Shown here piece by piece: positions 33,974-42,944 of a DNA stretch of 64,000 nucleotides. The notes beneath the pieces are model-generated. The model searched no databases. It was not told where the DNA came from and saw only the letters and a program-made list of their open reading frames with translations. Position 1 is the stretch's first letter; the number at the start of each line of letters is the position of its first letter. Origin of the DNA: Desulfamplus sp. (lineage in GTDB: Bacteria; Desulfobacterota; Desulfobacteria; Desulfobacterales; Desulfobacteraceae); the NCBI GenBank assembly GCA_015232455.1, contig JADFZQ010000002.1, positions 306,256 to 370,255 of the forward strand, in the 5' to 3' direction. The position numbers and the translations under genes are program-made.

Positions 33974-35305
33974 TTATCCAATAAAGTTATAAAAACAGTC
34001 TCTTTGTTTTGCCTCAAACCCAGCCTTTTGAATAAGCCTGCATAGCTCTTCTTTAGGAAGCATAAAATCAACACCTGCCGAAGCCACAACATTCTCTTCA
34101 ATCATGGTGCTGCCCATATCATTTGCTCCATAAAATAGAGCTGTCTGAGCTATTTTATCACCCTGCGTTACCCACGAAGCCTGAATATTATCAAAATTAT
34201 CAAGAAATAGGCGGCTTATTGCAAGCACTCTTAAATATTGAGCCGCACCTGCTTTTTTTATTCTAAAATTTTTAAAGCCATAGCTATCTATATTCTCATT
34301 ATTTAACTTACTAAAATCGCACTGCTTACTACTTGGATTATTAATTGAATTACTAAGCTCCGTGTTATCAGGTTGAAATGTCCAAGGAATGAACGCTGTA
34401 AAGCCCCCTGTCTTATCTTGAAGAGAACGAATTTTATCAAGATGCTCAAAAATGTGAATTGGGGATTCAATATGACCAAACATCATTGTAGCACTTGATT
34501 TTAACCCTATTTTATGGGCTGTCTCCATAACCTCAAGCCACTCTTTTGATGTGCATTTATTTGGTGAAATCTTTTCTCTTATTTCATCACAGAGAATTTC
34601 AGCACCACCACCAGGTATTGAACCAAGCCCAGCCTCTTTTAAAACTTCAAGAGTAGTTTTAACGCTCATTGAAGAGCTTTTTGCAAGCCACGATATTTCA
34701 GGAGGTGAAAATCCATGAATATGAATACCAAAGTTTTGTTTGATATACTTTAAGAGATCAACGTAGTAATCAATATCAAGAGCAGGATTCATGCCGCCTT
34801 GAAGCAAAATTTGAGTTCCGCCAAGCTCAATTGTCTCCTCAATTTTTTGGTAAAGGCTCTTTTTTGAGATAACATATCCTTGTTCTCTCTTCTTTTCTCT
34901 CTCTTCTTTTTCTCCGCTTTCTTTGTAGAGATTCTGTTTTACCTCTGTTCCAAGCGTTGATTCTGATTTTGGCTCTTTATAGAATGCACAAAATTTACAC
35001 CCTGACATACAGATATTTGTGTAGTTGATATTTCTATCAACCACAAAAGTTATGACTCTTTCTGGGTGAATCTGAAATCTTTTATGGTTTGCAAGGTTTG
35101 CTAAAGTCAAAAGTGGTGCGTTATGGTAAAGTGTAACTCCATCTTCAATTGAAATACGCTTTTTATTTATAATCTTTTCAAGAACTTGGTCAACTACTCT
35201 ATCAGCTTGATTATTAACCATGCTATAATCTTGAAGCTCATCAGAGTTATTAATTGTAAATTGCATTTTAATATTATCCAACTTTGTTGAATCAATGTTT
35301 AACAT
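33974..35305 (-). CDS. mqnC: cyclic dehypoxanthinyl futalosine synthase
   Basis: About 443 residues from the ATG at 35305, preceded by GGAGAAG; a longer frame from 35353 is not needed. The radical SAM cluster is INYTNICMSGCKFCAFYK (C-x3-C-x2-C), then ILLQGGMNPALDIDYYVDLL, HGFSPPEISWLAK and GSIPGGGAEILCDEIR, all characteristic of MqnC, which makes the cyclic intermediate of the futalosine route to menaquinone. Two family-atypical loops are present: a Lys/Glu-rich one right after the cluster (EKEEREKKREQGY) and an Asn/Ser-rich one (NSINNPSSKQCDFSKLNNEN). It overlaps the upstream mqnE by 14 bases. Confidence 0.9.
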   Translation of the reverse strand: MLNIDSTKLDNIKMQFTINNSDELQDYSMVNNQADRVVDQVLEKIINKKRISIEDGVTLYHNAPLLTLANLANHKRFQIHPERVITFVVDRNINYTNICMSGCKFCAFYKEPKSESTLGTEVKQNLYKESGEKEEREKKREQGYVISKKSLYQKIEETIELGGTQILLQGGMNPALDIDYYVDLLKYIKQNFGIHIHGFSPPEISWLAKSSSMSVKTTLEVLKEAGLGSIPGGGAEILCDEIREKISPNKCTSKEWLEVMETAHKIGLKSSATMMFGHIESPIHIFEHLDKIRSLQDKTGGFTAFIPWTFQPDNTELSNSINNPSSKQCDFSKLNNENIDSYGFKNFRIKKAGAAQYLRVLAISRLFLDNFDNIQASWVTQGDKIAQTALFYGANDMGSTMIEENVVASAGVDFMLPKEELCRLIQKAGFEAKQRDCFYNFIG

Positions 35306-36461
35306 TAACTTCTCCGTAAAATGAATCTCTCTCAATTGGCGTAAAACCAGCACTTTTTATCATATCTTCCATAAATTCACGGGTAAGACCTTTTGCAGAT
35401 TTTGCTCCAGCAGTGTGGGTGATTCTCTCCTCAATAATAGTTCCGTCAAGATCATCTGCCCCATAATTTAAAGCAACTTGTGCAAGTTTTTCGCCAATCA
35501 TAACCCAATAAGCTTTTATATGTGGAAAGTTATCCAGCATAAGACGAGATATTGCAACCATCTTTAAATCGTCAAAAGCAGTTGTTGAAGGAATATGCAA
35601 AAGTTTTGTGTTTGCTGAATGAAACGCAAGAGGAATAAAGGCAGAAAATCCGCCTTTTCTCTCAAATGGAGTCTTAGAAAGGGCAGTTTTATTAAGCATA
35701 TAAGTTTTATCCTGAAGCTCTCTAAGCAAAATAAGATGCTCTACCCGCTCCTCAATGGTCTCAATATGACCATACAAAATAGTTGCATTAGATGGAATGC
35801 CTGCACGATGAACAGCCTCCATTATCTCAAGCCATCTCTCTTTACCCATCTTTTTGGGAAAAAGTTTTTTTCTAACACGTTCGCTCATAACCTCTGCACC
35901 ACCGCCCGGCATCATATCAAGTCCAGCTTCTTTTAATGCTGCAATTGTCTCATCAACTGAAAGTCCAGACAAATTAGATAGATAATCAATTTCAACACAA
36001 GTAAAAGCCTTTATTTTTGCGTTCGGTCTTATTTTTTTAACAGCTTTGAGTAAATCTGTAAAATATGAAAATGGAAGGTCAGGATTCAAGCCACCCACAA
36101 TATGAAGTTCATTTATAGGCTCATCAATCCTATCCATGAGCCGCTTTTCAATCTCTTTAATATCCCATGAATATGAAGATGCCTCACCTTTATCCACAGC
36201 ATAAGCACAGAAAAGACAACGATTTTTACAAATATTGGTGTAGTTAATGTGTTGGTTATATATGTAGAATGCCTTCTTACCATGCAGTCTCTCTCTCACT
36301 TTATTTGCAAGCATTCCAACACCGTTAAGATCAAATGTTTCAAAAAGAAGAAGCCCGTCCTCTTTTGAAAGACGGGTCTTTTGTTCAACTTTATCATATA
36401 TTTTTTCAAGCCGTTTATCGGCAAATTGCCATTGCACTAATTTCTCCTTATAGCTTATCAA
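35292..36461 (-). CDS. mqnE: aminofutalosine synthase
   Basis: A 389-residue radical SAM protein: INYTNICKNRCLFCAYAVDK (cluster), INELHIVGGLNPDLPFSYF, GLDMMPGGGAEVMSERVRKK and DNFPHIKAYWVMIGEKLAQV. These match MqnE, which joins SAM and a chorismate-derived enolpyruvate to form aminofutalosine, the first committed step of futalosine menaquinone synthesis. A loop of about 17 residues (YMLNKTALSKTPFERK) interrupts the otherwise standard LQDKT-GGFSAFIP. The mqnC gene overlaps its end, so the pair is co-translated. MqnA, MqnB and MqnD are not in the window. Confidence 0.9.
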   Translation of the reverse strand: MISYKEKLVQWQFADKRLEKIYDKVEQKTRLSKEDGLLLFETFDLNGVGMLANKVRERLHGKKAFYIYNQHINYTNICKNRCLFCAYAVDKGEASSYSWDIKEIEKRLMDRIDEPINELHIVGGLNPDLPFSYFTDLLKAVKKIRPNAKIKAFTCVEIDYLSNLSGLSVDETIAALKEAGLDMMPGGGAEVMSERVRKKLFPKKMGKERWLEIMEAVHRAGIPSNATILYGHIETIEERVEHLILLRELQDKTYMLNKTALSKTPFERKGGFSAFIPLAFHSANTKLLHIPSTTAFDDLKMVAISRLMLDNFPHIKAYWVMIGEKLAQVALNYGADDLDGTIIEERITHTAGAKSAKGLTREFMEDMIKSAGFTPIERDSFYGEVNVKH

Positions 36462-36500
36462 CCTTTATCTATCTGAAAATTATTATATAACTGAAATATC

Positions 36501-38417
36501 TTATCTTTTAATACGTCTTACAAGACGTTTCTTTTTAGGTGGTTCTACCCCTCCAAATCCTGCTGTTGGAGGTTGCTGTTGGGGTGGATAGCCAGTTGGT
36601 TGGGAGACAGATTGTTGGGGATAACCAGCAGGCGGTGATTGTTGTGGATATTGAGATTGTGGCGGATAGTCAGCAGGCGTTATACTATTTATAGGTGGTG
36701 TTGGATAGTTAGCTGGTTGAGGTGAATAATAATCATTTGGTGGTTGCTGCTGTTGTTGATATGCAGGTGGAGCAGGAACACTATTAACAAGTGCTGGATC
36801 AGATAGATGATTTTGTGAAAATAGGCAAGATGCTCTTGGACATTTAAGACCTTTAGTGCCAGCTTGAGTCGGAAAATCAACAAGAAAAGGGTTTTTGCAC
36901 AAAGGGCATGGAAAATTATAAGGTTGAGACCAGCTTACAAAACGGCAGCTTTTATCAGAACAGATAAAATAATCTTTACCTGTCTGGGTCTTCTCTTTTT
37001 TTATACTACCATTTTTACAAAGAGGGCAAGGAATAGTCAATTGAGCTTCAAAAGCAGCAATACGAGATTCAATGTCATCTGTATCACCAGAGATTGCATT
37101 AATACGAGATTCAATATCATCATCTACAATAACAGCGGCTTTTAACTGCTCCTCTTTTAATCTTAACTCTGCTTCACGGGCAGCCATTTCAGCCTCTTTT
37201 GCCCGAAGTTCAGCTTGTTGTTGTTCAAGTTTTAAAGCAGCCATTTCAGCTTCTTTTAATGCCTGTTCTTTAGCCGCAAGCTCTGCTGCTTTTCTCTCAA
37301 TCTCTTTTGCAGCAGCCTCTGCCTCTCTTAATTTCTTTTCACGCTCTTCAATCTCAGCAGCTTTTAATAGAGCTTCTTGATATTGCCTTTCAGCCTCTTC
37401 TTTTGCCTTTTTTTCAAGCTCTTCTCTTATTATTTTCTCAGCTTCCTCTTTTGCTTTTCTTTCTATCTCCTCTTTTACTATTTTTTCAGCCTCTTCTTTT
37501 GCCTTTCTATCAGCTTCTTCCTTTGCTTTTCTTTCAGCTTCCTCTTTTATTCTTCTTTGAGCCTCTTCTATTGCACTTTGTTTAGTCTCTTCTAATAGTT
37601 TTCTTTGGGCTTCCTCTTTAGCCCTTTTTTCAGCTTCAATCTCCTCTTCTGAAGGACCTTGATCAAAAACAGAGGTTATCTTTACTTTGTCTAATTTACT
37701 CCCACCATCAAAATGGAACGAAGGCTTGCCAGCAGCCTTATTTAGTTCAAGTTTTTGTTTAAATCTTTGCTGGGCAAGACGTTTAATATTTGCCTCTTTC
37801 AGCTTTAAAGCAACCTCTCTTGTATGGCGACTTTCAGAGTTATCAAGAGCAAGTTCTTGGGCTTTTTTCTCTGCTTTTTCTCTTGTAACTGCAACACCAC
37901 TATTTTTCAGAGTGCTTGCAAAACTATCTTTAGCAAGTTCAAGTGTTTTTCTTTCAGATAGAACCTCATCAATCATCTGAATAACAAAGGCAATAAGCTG
38001 AATCCCCTGCATACCCGGAAACATTTTATCAAGAAAGCCAACAATAGTATAAGCTGATGCTTCAGCTTTAAGACTTCCTTCATAACCTTGTGTCAAATAC
38101 CCTTGATCCATAACTGCTTTAACCGATTTCAGCATAGCATCATCTTTGTAAAGTCCGATGTCAACAAGCTCATTGACCAATGTGTCAAAGGTGAATCTTA
38201 CAGGTGGTATATTTTTGGCAACTATAGATGCTTTTATCTCTCTCTCACGCTCCACAGCAATAATAATTGTGGAGATTGTAGATAGATTATAGGTTAGCAT
38301 CGCAATATCAGAGTCAATCTCTATTAATGATGTTATCTCTCTTACAAGGATTTCATCAAATTGAGATCTGACAAATTCAGGTTCCATCTCTTTATCAACA
38401 AGTATTATTTTATTCAT
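36501..38417 (-). CDS. coiled-coil zinc-ribbon protein of unknown function
   Basis: 638 residues. Residues 1-200 form a helical domain without a recognised family, though the tail DEVLSERKTLELAKDSFAST may be linked to dimerisation. Residues about 255-440 are an unbroken Glu/Lys/Ala coiled coil (EEAERKAKEEADRKAKEEAE). Then come two Cys4 zinc ribbons of the topoisomerase I type, CPLCKNGSIKK...CSDKSC and CPLCKNPFLVDF...CPRASC. The C-terminal 90 residues are Pro/Gln/Tyr-rich with a basic end KKKRLVRRIKR, which could bind nucleic acid. It is a soluble protein; membrane segments are absent. A scaffold or nucleic-acid-binding role is possible, nothing firmer. Confidence 0.62.
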   Translation of the reverse strand: MNKIILVDKEMEPEFVRSQFDEILVREITSLIEIDSDIAMLTYNLSTISTIIIAVEREREIKASIVAKNIPPVRFTFDTLVNELVDIGLYKDDAMLKSVKAVMDQGYLTQGYEGSLKAEASAYTIVGFLDKMFPGMQGIQLIAFVIQMIDEVLSERKTLELAKDSFASTLKNSGVAVTREKAEKKAQELALDNSESRHTREVALKLKEANIKRLAQQRFKQKLELNKAAGKPSFHFDGGSKLDKVKITSVFDQGPSEEEIEAEKRAKEEAQRKLLEETKQSAIEEAQRRIKEEAERKAKEEADRKAKEEAEKIVKEEIERKAKEEAEKIIREELEKKAKEEAERQYQEALLKAAEIEEREKKLREAEAAAKEIERKAAELAAKEQALKEAEMAALKLEQQQAELRAKEAEMAAREAELRLKEEQLKAAVIVDDDIESRINAISGDTDDIESRIAAFEAQLTIPCPLCKNGSIKKEKTQTGKDYFICSDKSCRFVSWSQPYNFPCPLCKNPFLVDFPTQAGTKGLKCPRASCLFSQNHLSDPALVNSVPAPPAYQQQQQPPNDYYSPQPANYPTPPINSITPADYPPQSQYPQQSPPAGYPQQSVSQPTGYPPQQQPPTAGFGGVEPPKKKRLVRRIKR

Positions 38418-38576
38418 ATTCAGCTATCCTGATTAATGCCCTTTATCATTTCCGAAATATTTACAGTCCCAAATATTTTATGCCACTTGTCTGTGCAAAT
38501 CCTAATTCCTACAAATTGCGTGCTTACTGTGAAGTTAAATTTCATCTCTGCAAATACAGCTCTTTATCTAAATCTT

Positions 38577-38867
38577 CTAAACATCTTCTTCTAAATCTTC
38601 ACCATCTGGAGTTTTTATATTCAGGCAATCTCCTTGACGATTAAAGATAAGAGAGAGAGAGACTTTTATATCAAAATCAAATTTATATGCAATCTGGTTA
38701 TCATAAACCATAATATCACCCTGCTTATAAACTACTTCGTCTTGAAGTTGGAGATTATGCTTCTTAAGGATCATCTTCTCTATTGAACCCCAATCAAGTT
38801 CTGCATTTATAAAGTCTATAAACTCTTTTTCACTTGATTGGATAGTCTCTGGGTTTGTAATTTTCAT
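38577..38867 (-). CDS. small protein of unknown function
   Basis: 96 residues: MKITNPETIQSSEKEFIDFI, then ELDWGSIEKMILKKHNLQLQ and a beta-rich region YDNQIAYKFDFDIKVSLSLI with an acidic tail. No family is recognised. It lies 159 bp before the coiled-coil zinc-ribbon gene on the same strand and may share its transcript. The start ATG has a weak ribosome site. Codon use is like the neighbours. Confidence 0.5.
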   Translation of the reverse strand: MKITNPETIQSSEKEFIDFINAELDWGSIEKMILKKHNLQLQDEVVYKQGDIMVYDNQIAYKFDFDIKVSLSLIFNRQGDCLNIKTPDGEDLEEDV

Positions 38868-39106
38868 AGTTTTGGTTTGTGTATTTACTATTCTCTATTA
38901 GCTACTGTTTTAGCTATTTTAATGTAGCATACTCTTTTAGGTAATTTTGAAAACGCCAAGATGCTAAAGATGCTAATGACCGTAACACCATTTTTTTTTT
39001 TTTTCAATCATGCAAACAAAAAAACTGATATAAGAATCTCAATTTTTAACAAAAAAACAGATACACATATAAATCAATTGAAATAGAAGAAGCGGAGATA
39101 GCTGTT

Positions 39107-41728
39107 GTGGCTAATGTATCTATTACAGAAAAAGGAATTGATAAGGCAATTTTAAGCCTTAAATATAAAGAAAACTCTTTAAAGAAGAAATTTATTCTTG
39201 CAATACGTCAATACTACACATCTGAAGATGCACTATTTCGCCTAAAATCCATTGATACAGATGAGTTGATAAAAATAATTTGGGATACAGGCGATGATAT
39301 TGCAAAGATTAAATCTAAACGGCGAAATTTTTATAGCATCAGATCGTCAATCAACAGTGATCTTGAGAATTTATCAACTGAAACCCAAAATCCAGATAAA
39401 ATTACAATAACAGCAGAGAATATATTTGATATGAGCGAAGAGGCTAAAAATAGCCTTCTTAACTCTTTTTCAGAAGTTGCACGAAATGGGAACTTAGATT
39501 TAAGCCAAATTTCAGATGTTTTAAAAACAATTACTGATATGATTTCTAAAATAGAGATCGACCCTAATTCTGAAAACTTAAAATTTACAGATACTTTGGA
39601 TCAAATAAAAAATAAACTGCTCTCAATTTCAGATTCTGTATTGCCAGAAAAGACAGAACTTGAAGATGTAGATGAGGATACCGAAATTGTTGACGTTGAA
39701 GATGGTGAACTTGAAGAGGTAGATGATGATACAGAGATTGTTGACGTTGAAGATGGTGAACTTGAGGAGGTAGATGATGATACAGAGATTGTTGACGTTG
39801 AAGATGGTGAACTTGAAGAGGTAGATGAGGATACTGAAATTGTTGATGTAGAAGACGAAGAAGTTGAAGAGGTAGATGAGGATACAGAGATTGTTGATGT
39901 AGAAGATGGTGAACTTGAGGAGGTAGATGAAGATACTGAAATTGTTGATGTTGAAGATGGCGAACTTGAGGAGGTAGATGAAGATACTGAAATCGTTGAT
40001 GTTGAAGATGGTGAACTTGAGGAGGTAGATGAGGATACCGAAATCGTTGATGTAGAAGACGAAGAAGTTGAAGAGGTAGATGAGGATACTGAAATTGTTG
40101 ATGTAGAAGATGGTGAACTTGAGGAGGTCGATGAAGATACTGAAATTGTTGATGTTGAAGATGGCGAACTTGAGGAGGTCGATGAAGATACTGAAATCGT
40201 TGATGTTGAAGATGGTGAACTTGAGGAGGTAGATGAGGATACCGAAATCGTTGACATAGAAGATGGCGAACTTGAGGAGGTCGATGAAGATACTGAAATC
40301 GTTGATGTAGAAGATGGTGAACTTGAGGAGGTAGATGAAGATACCGAGATTGTTGATGTAGAAGATGGTGAAGTTGAGGAGGTAGATGAAGATACCGAGA
40401 TTGTTGATGTAGAAGATGGTGAACTTGAAGAGGTAGATGAAGATACTGAAATCGTTGATGTAGAAGATGGTGAACTTGAGGAGGTAGATGAAGATACCGA
40501 GATTGTTGATGTAGAAGATGGTGAACTTGAAGAGGTAGATGAAGATACCGAGATTGTTGATGTAGAAGATGGTGAACTTGAAGAGGTAGATGAAGATACC
40601 GAGATTGTTGATGTAGAAGACGAAGAAGTTGAAGAGATAGATGATGACACTGAGATTGTTGATGATGAAGAGATTGATGAGGTTGAAAATGATGAGTTTG
40701 AAGAGATAGATGACGGAGAAACCGAAGTTGTAGAAGATGAAGAGATTGAAGAGGTTGAAGATTTAGAAGAAATTGATGACGATGAAGAGGTATTTGAAGA
40801 AATTCAAGATATAACTGATCAAGATGATATTTTTGAAGAAATTGAGATTGATGATAGCCAAGAAATTTTAATGGACGATCAAGAACTTGAAGAGTTCAGA
40901 GAGTTTCAAAAAAATAAAGAACTTGCACGTCAATTTGATAATCTTCTTGCAGATGCTGATAAAAAATACAACACCTATGTCGTTGTTCCAGCAGGAATAT
41001 ACACTGTTGGAAGCATTAGAAATACAAAAAACAAACTTGAACTTCAACAAATTGAGATGCAAAAACTCTACATTGCAAAATATCCTGTAACCAATTCGCT
41101 TTTTGAAATTTTCATTCAAGAGACAGGCTATATTACAACAGCAGAGAAAAAAGGATATGGAACTGTATTTTATGGACGTTTTAAAAAAGAGAAAAATATC
41201 TCTAAATGGAAACAAGGCATTGAAAGTGCTGATGTAAAAAATGCTTGTTGGTATCAACCAGAGGGACAAGGAAGCTCTCTTCACAACAAAAGAAATCACC
41301 CAGTTGTTCAGGTAAGTGTTGATGATGCTTGGGCATTTGCATCATGGATAGGAAGAAGGCTGCCAACTGAAACAGAGTGGGAAGCAGCAGCAAGAACAGA
41401 CATGGGATTTAAGTATCCATGGGGAAATCAATGGGAAGAGCATAGCTGCAATATTGAAAAAAGCTCAATCTCTGATACAACTCCTGTGGATAGGTATGAG
41501 AGATTAAGCAACATTTTCAATATAACCGATATGCTTGGAAATGTGATGGAGTGGACATCTGACATTATTGCTAATCCGTTTATACCTGACAATAAACAAA
41601 AATTTCATGTTGCTAAAGGCTGTGGCTGGACTTCGCGAGACAATATAAGTATTGGCGAAAGACATCTTTTTAAAGCACAATATACATCAAATACAGTAGG
41701 ATTTAGGTGCGTATCAGAGTTTTTCTAA
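39107..41728 (+). CDS. formylglycine-generating-enzyme-like protein with acidic repeats
   Basis: 873 residues from the GTG at 39107, with GGAG at 39094-39097. Residues 1-185 are helical and unrecognised. Residues about 186-520 are some twenty 17-residue acidic repeats (EEVDEDTEIVDVEDGEL). A Glu/Asp linker follows, then from about 620 a FGE-sulfatase (SUMF1-like) domain: VVPAGIYTVGSI, HPVVQVSVDDAWAFASWIGR, RLPTETEWEAAARTDMGFKY PWG and DMLGNVMEWTSDII. Most such domains in bacteria are not formylglycine synthases but recognition or catalytic modules with other roles. There is no signal peptide, so it is cytoplasmic. It precedes phaE by 154 bp; link to PHA granules is only suggested by position. 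Confidence 0.78.
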   Translation: MANVSITEKGIDKAILSLKYKENSLKKKFILAIRQYYTSEDALFRLKSIDTDELIKIIWDTGDDIAKIKSKRRNFYSIRSSINSDLENLSTETQNPDKITITAENIFDMSEEAKNSLLNSFSEVARNGNLDLSQISDVLKTITDMISKIEIDPNSENLKFTDTLDQIKNKLLSISDSVLPEKTELEDVDEDTEIVDVEDGELEEVDDDTEIVDVEDGELEEVDDDTEIVDVEDGELEEVDEDTEIVDVEDEEVEEVDEDTEIVDVEDGELEEVDEDTEIVDVEDGELEEVDEDTEIVDVEDGELEEVDEDTEIVDVEDEEVEEVDEDTEIVDVEDGELEEVDEDTEIVDVEDGELEEVDEDTEIVDVEDGELEEVDEDTEIVDIEDGELEEVDEDTEIVDVEDGELEEVDEDTEIVDVEDGEVEEVDEDTEIVDVEDGELEEVDEDTEIVDVEDGELEEVDEDTEIVDVEDGELEEVDEDTEIVDVEDGELEEVDEDTEIVDVEDEEVEEIDDDTEIVDDEEIDEVENDEFEEIDDGETEVVEDEEIEEVEDLEEIDDDEEVFEEIQDITDQDDIFEEIEIDDSQEILMDDQELEEFREFQKNKELARQFDNLLADADKKYNTYVVVPAGIYTVGSIRNTKNKLELQQIEMQKLYIAKYPVTNSLFEIFIQETGYITTAEKKGYGTVFYGRFKKEKNISKWKQGIESADVKNACWYQPEGQGSSLHNKRNHPVVQVSVDDAWAFASWIGRRLPTETEWEAAARTDMGFKYPWGNQWEEHSCNIEKSSISDTTPVDRYERLSNIFNITDMLGNVMEWTSDIIANPFIPDNKQKFHVAKGCGWTSRDNISIGERHLFKAQYTSNTVGFRCVSEFF
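39660..40670 (+). repeat. tandem 51-bp repeat array, about 20 copies
   Basis: Period 51 bp (17 codons) with the core gatactgaaattgttgatgt and gaagatggtgaacttgagga. Copies differ mainly at third positions and at Asp/Glu swaps; three copies have EEVEE in place of GELEE. It codes for the acidic spacer of the protein above. Slippage is likely to change its length. Confidence 0.95.
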
Positions 41729-41882
41729 GTAAGCCTATATTGTTTCTAAATTGGACCAAATATTAATTTAATTAAAAAACAGATTGACCTTTTTGTCTCT
41801 TGATTAATAATATAAGTATTTAGCGGCTATATTTAAAGATAGCAGATGGGCAAATACCAATACAAATTTATAAGGGGTGTGT

Positions 41883-42944
41883 ATGGTCGATACAGCAAAT
41901 GATCCATTAGGAATTGAATCAATGATCAAGACATGGACAAAATCCATGAGTGAACTGATGGCAAGTCAAGAAAAACAGGGAAACATCTCACAGATGTTCT
42001 CCACTTTTTTCACACAACCATTTCAATCACCATTCAACTCTAACGCTTTTGAGTCTCCTTTTAACATCATGTTTAAACAACCATTTAGTTCAGATTTTAG
42101 TGGCGAATCTTATAAAAACCAATTTAACTGGTCTTCTTTTTTATCAAAAAATAACTTAGAAGGAGATAATTCAGATAACTCAACACAAAAACGTAAAGAT
42201 TTCATGGCTGCAATGGTAAATGCAATGAGAAATTGGCAGAAAATGACAAATGCCATGACATCTCCTGAATCTGTTTCTGCTCTTTTAAAAGGTGTTGGCA
42301 CAATGCCAGAAATGCTAACCAATATTGCTCAATCTACAATCTCTGGCATGACAGAAATTCATCAAAAAATGGCAGAAAGTATCATTAGAATGAGTCAATC
42401 TGTTCAGGCTTATAAATTTGACAATATAGATGAGAATATTTTTCAGGCTTGGGCAGACATCTATGAAAAGGAGTTTAGAAAATTCTTGCGTATTCCACAG
42501 CTTGGTTTGACAAGAGAATATCAAGAGAAGATAAACGATATGGTTGATAAATTAAACATAGCTCAGACAACTATGTCAGAGTTTATGCGTCTTTTATCTC
42601 TTCCATTTCAGCGATCAGCAGTTGTAATGCAAGAGGAGATTGAAAAAATTGCTGAAAAAGGAGAGCTTTCAGAAGACCCACAATTTTACTACCAGATGTG
42701 GCTCAAAATTCTTGAGGGACACTTTATGACTCTTTTCCAGACACCTGAATATGTTGAAACCTTAGGAAAAACAGTAGAATCAATGAGTCAATTTACAAAT
42801 GCAAGAGAAAAAGTTGTTGAAGATATGTTAAAAAGCCTTCCAATTGCCAGCAGATCAGAGATTGATGATGTGGCAAGAGAGCTTCATCAACTAAAAAAAG
42901 AGATACGCTATCTTAAAAAGAAAAATTCAGGAGGTAAGATATGA
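41883..42944 (+). CDS. phaE: poly(hydroxyalkanoate) synthase subunit PhaE, class III
   Basis: About 353 residues from the ATG at 41883, with AAGGGG just before it (a GTG at 41877 is an alternative). The text MIKTWTKSMSELMASQEKQG, WADIYEKEFRKFLRIPQLGL and LSLPFQRSAVVMQEEIEKIA, and the C-terminal coiled coil LHQLKKEIRYLKKK, match PhaE, the helical non-catalytic partner of PhaC in class III synthases. It is followed by phaC with a 4-base overlap, so the two are produced together. Confidence 0.88.
   Translation: MVDTANDPLGIESMIKTWTKSMSELMASQEKQGNISQMFSTFFTQPFQSPFNSNAFESPFNIMFKQPFSSDFSGESYKNQFNWSSFLSKNNLEGDNSDNSTQKRKDFMAAMVNAMRNWQKMTNAMTSPESVSALLKGVGTMPEMLTNIAQSTISGMTEIHQKMAESIIRMSQSVQAYKFDNIDENIFQAWADIYEKEFRKFLRIPQLGLTREYQEKINDMVDKLNIAQTTMSEFMRLLSLPFQRSAVVMQEEIEKIAEKGELSEDPQFYYQMWLKILEGHFMTLFQTPEYVETLGKTVESMSQFTNAREKVVEDMLKSLPIASRSEIDDVARELHQLKKEIRYLKKKNSGGKI

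Noticed and set aside
39601..40650. A 349-codon Ser/Thr-rich frame on the minus strand.
   Set aside because: It is the antisense shadow of the 51-bp acidic repeat array; no ribosome site and no independent support.
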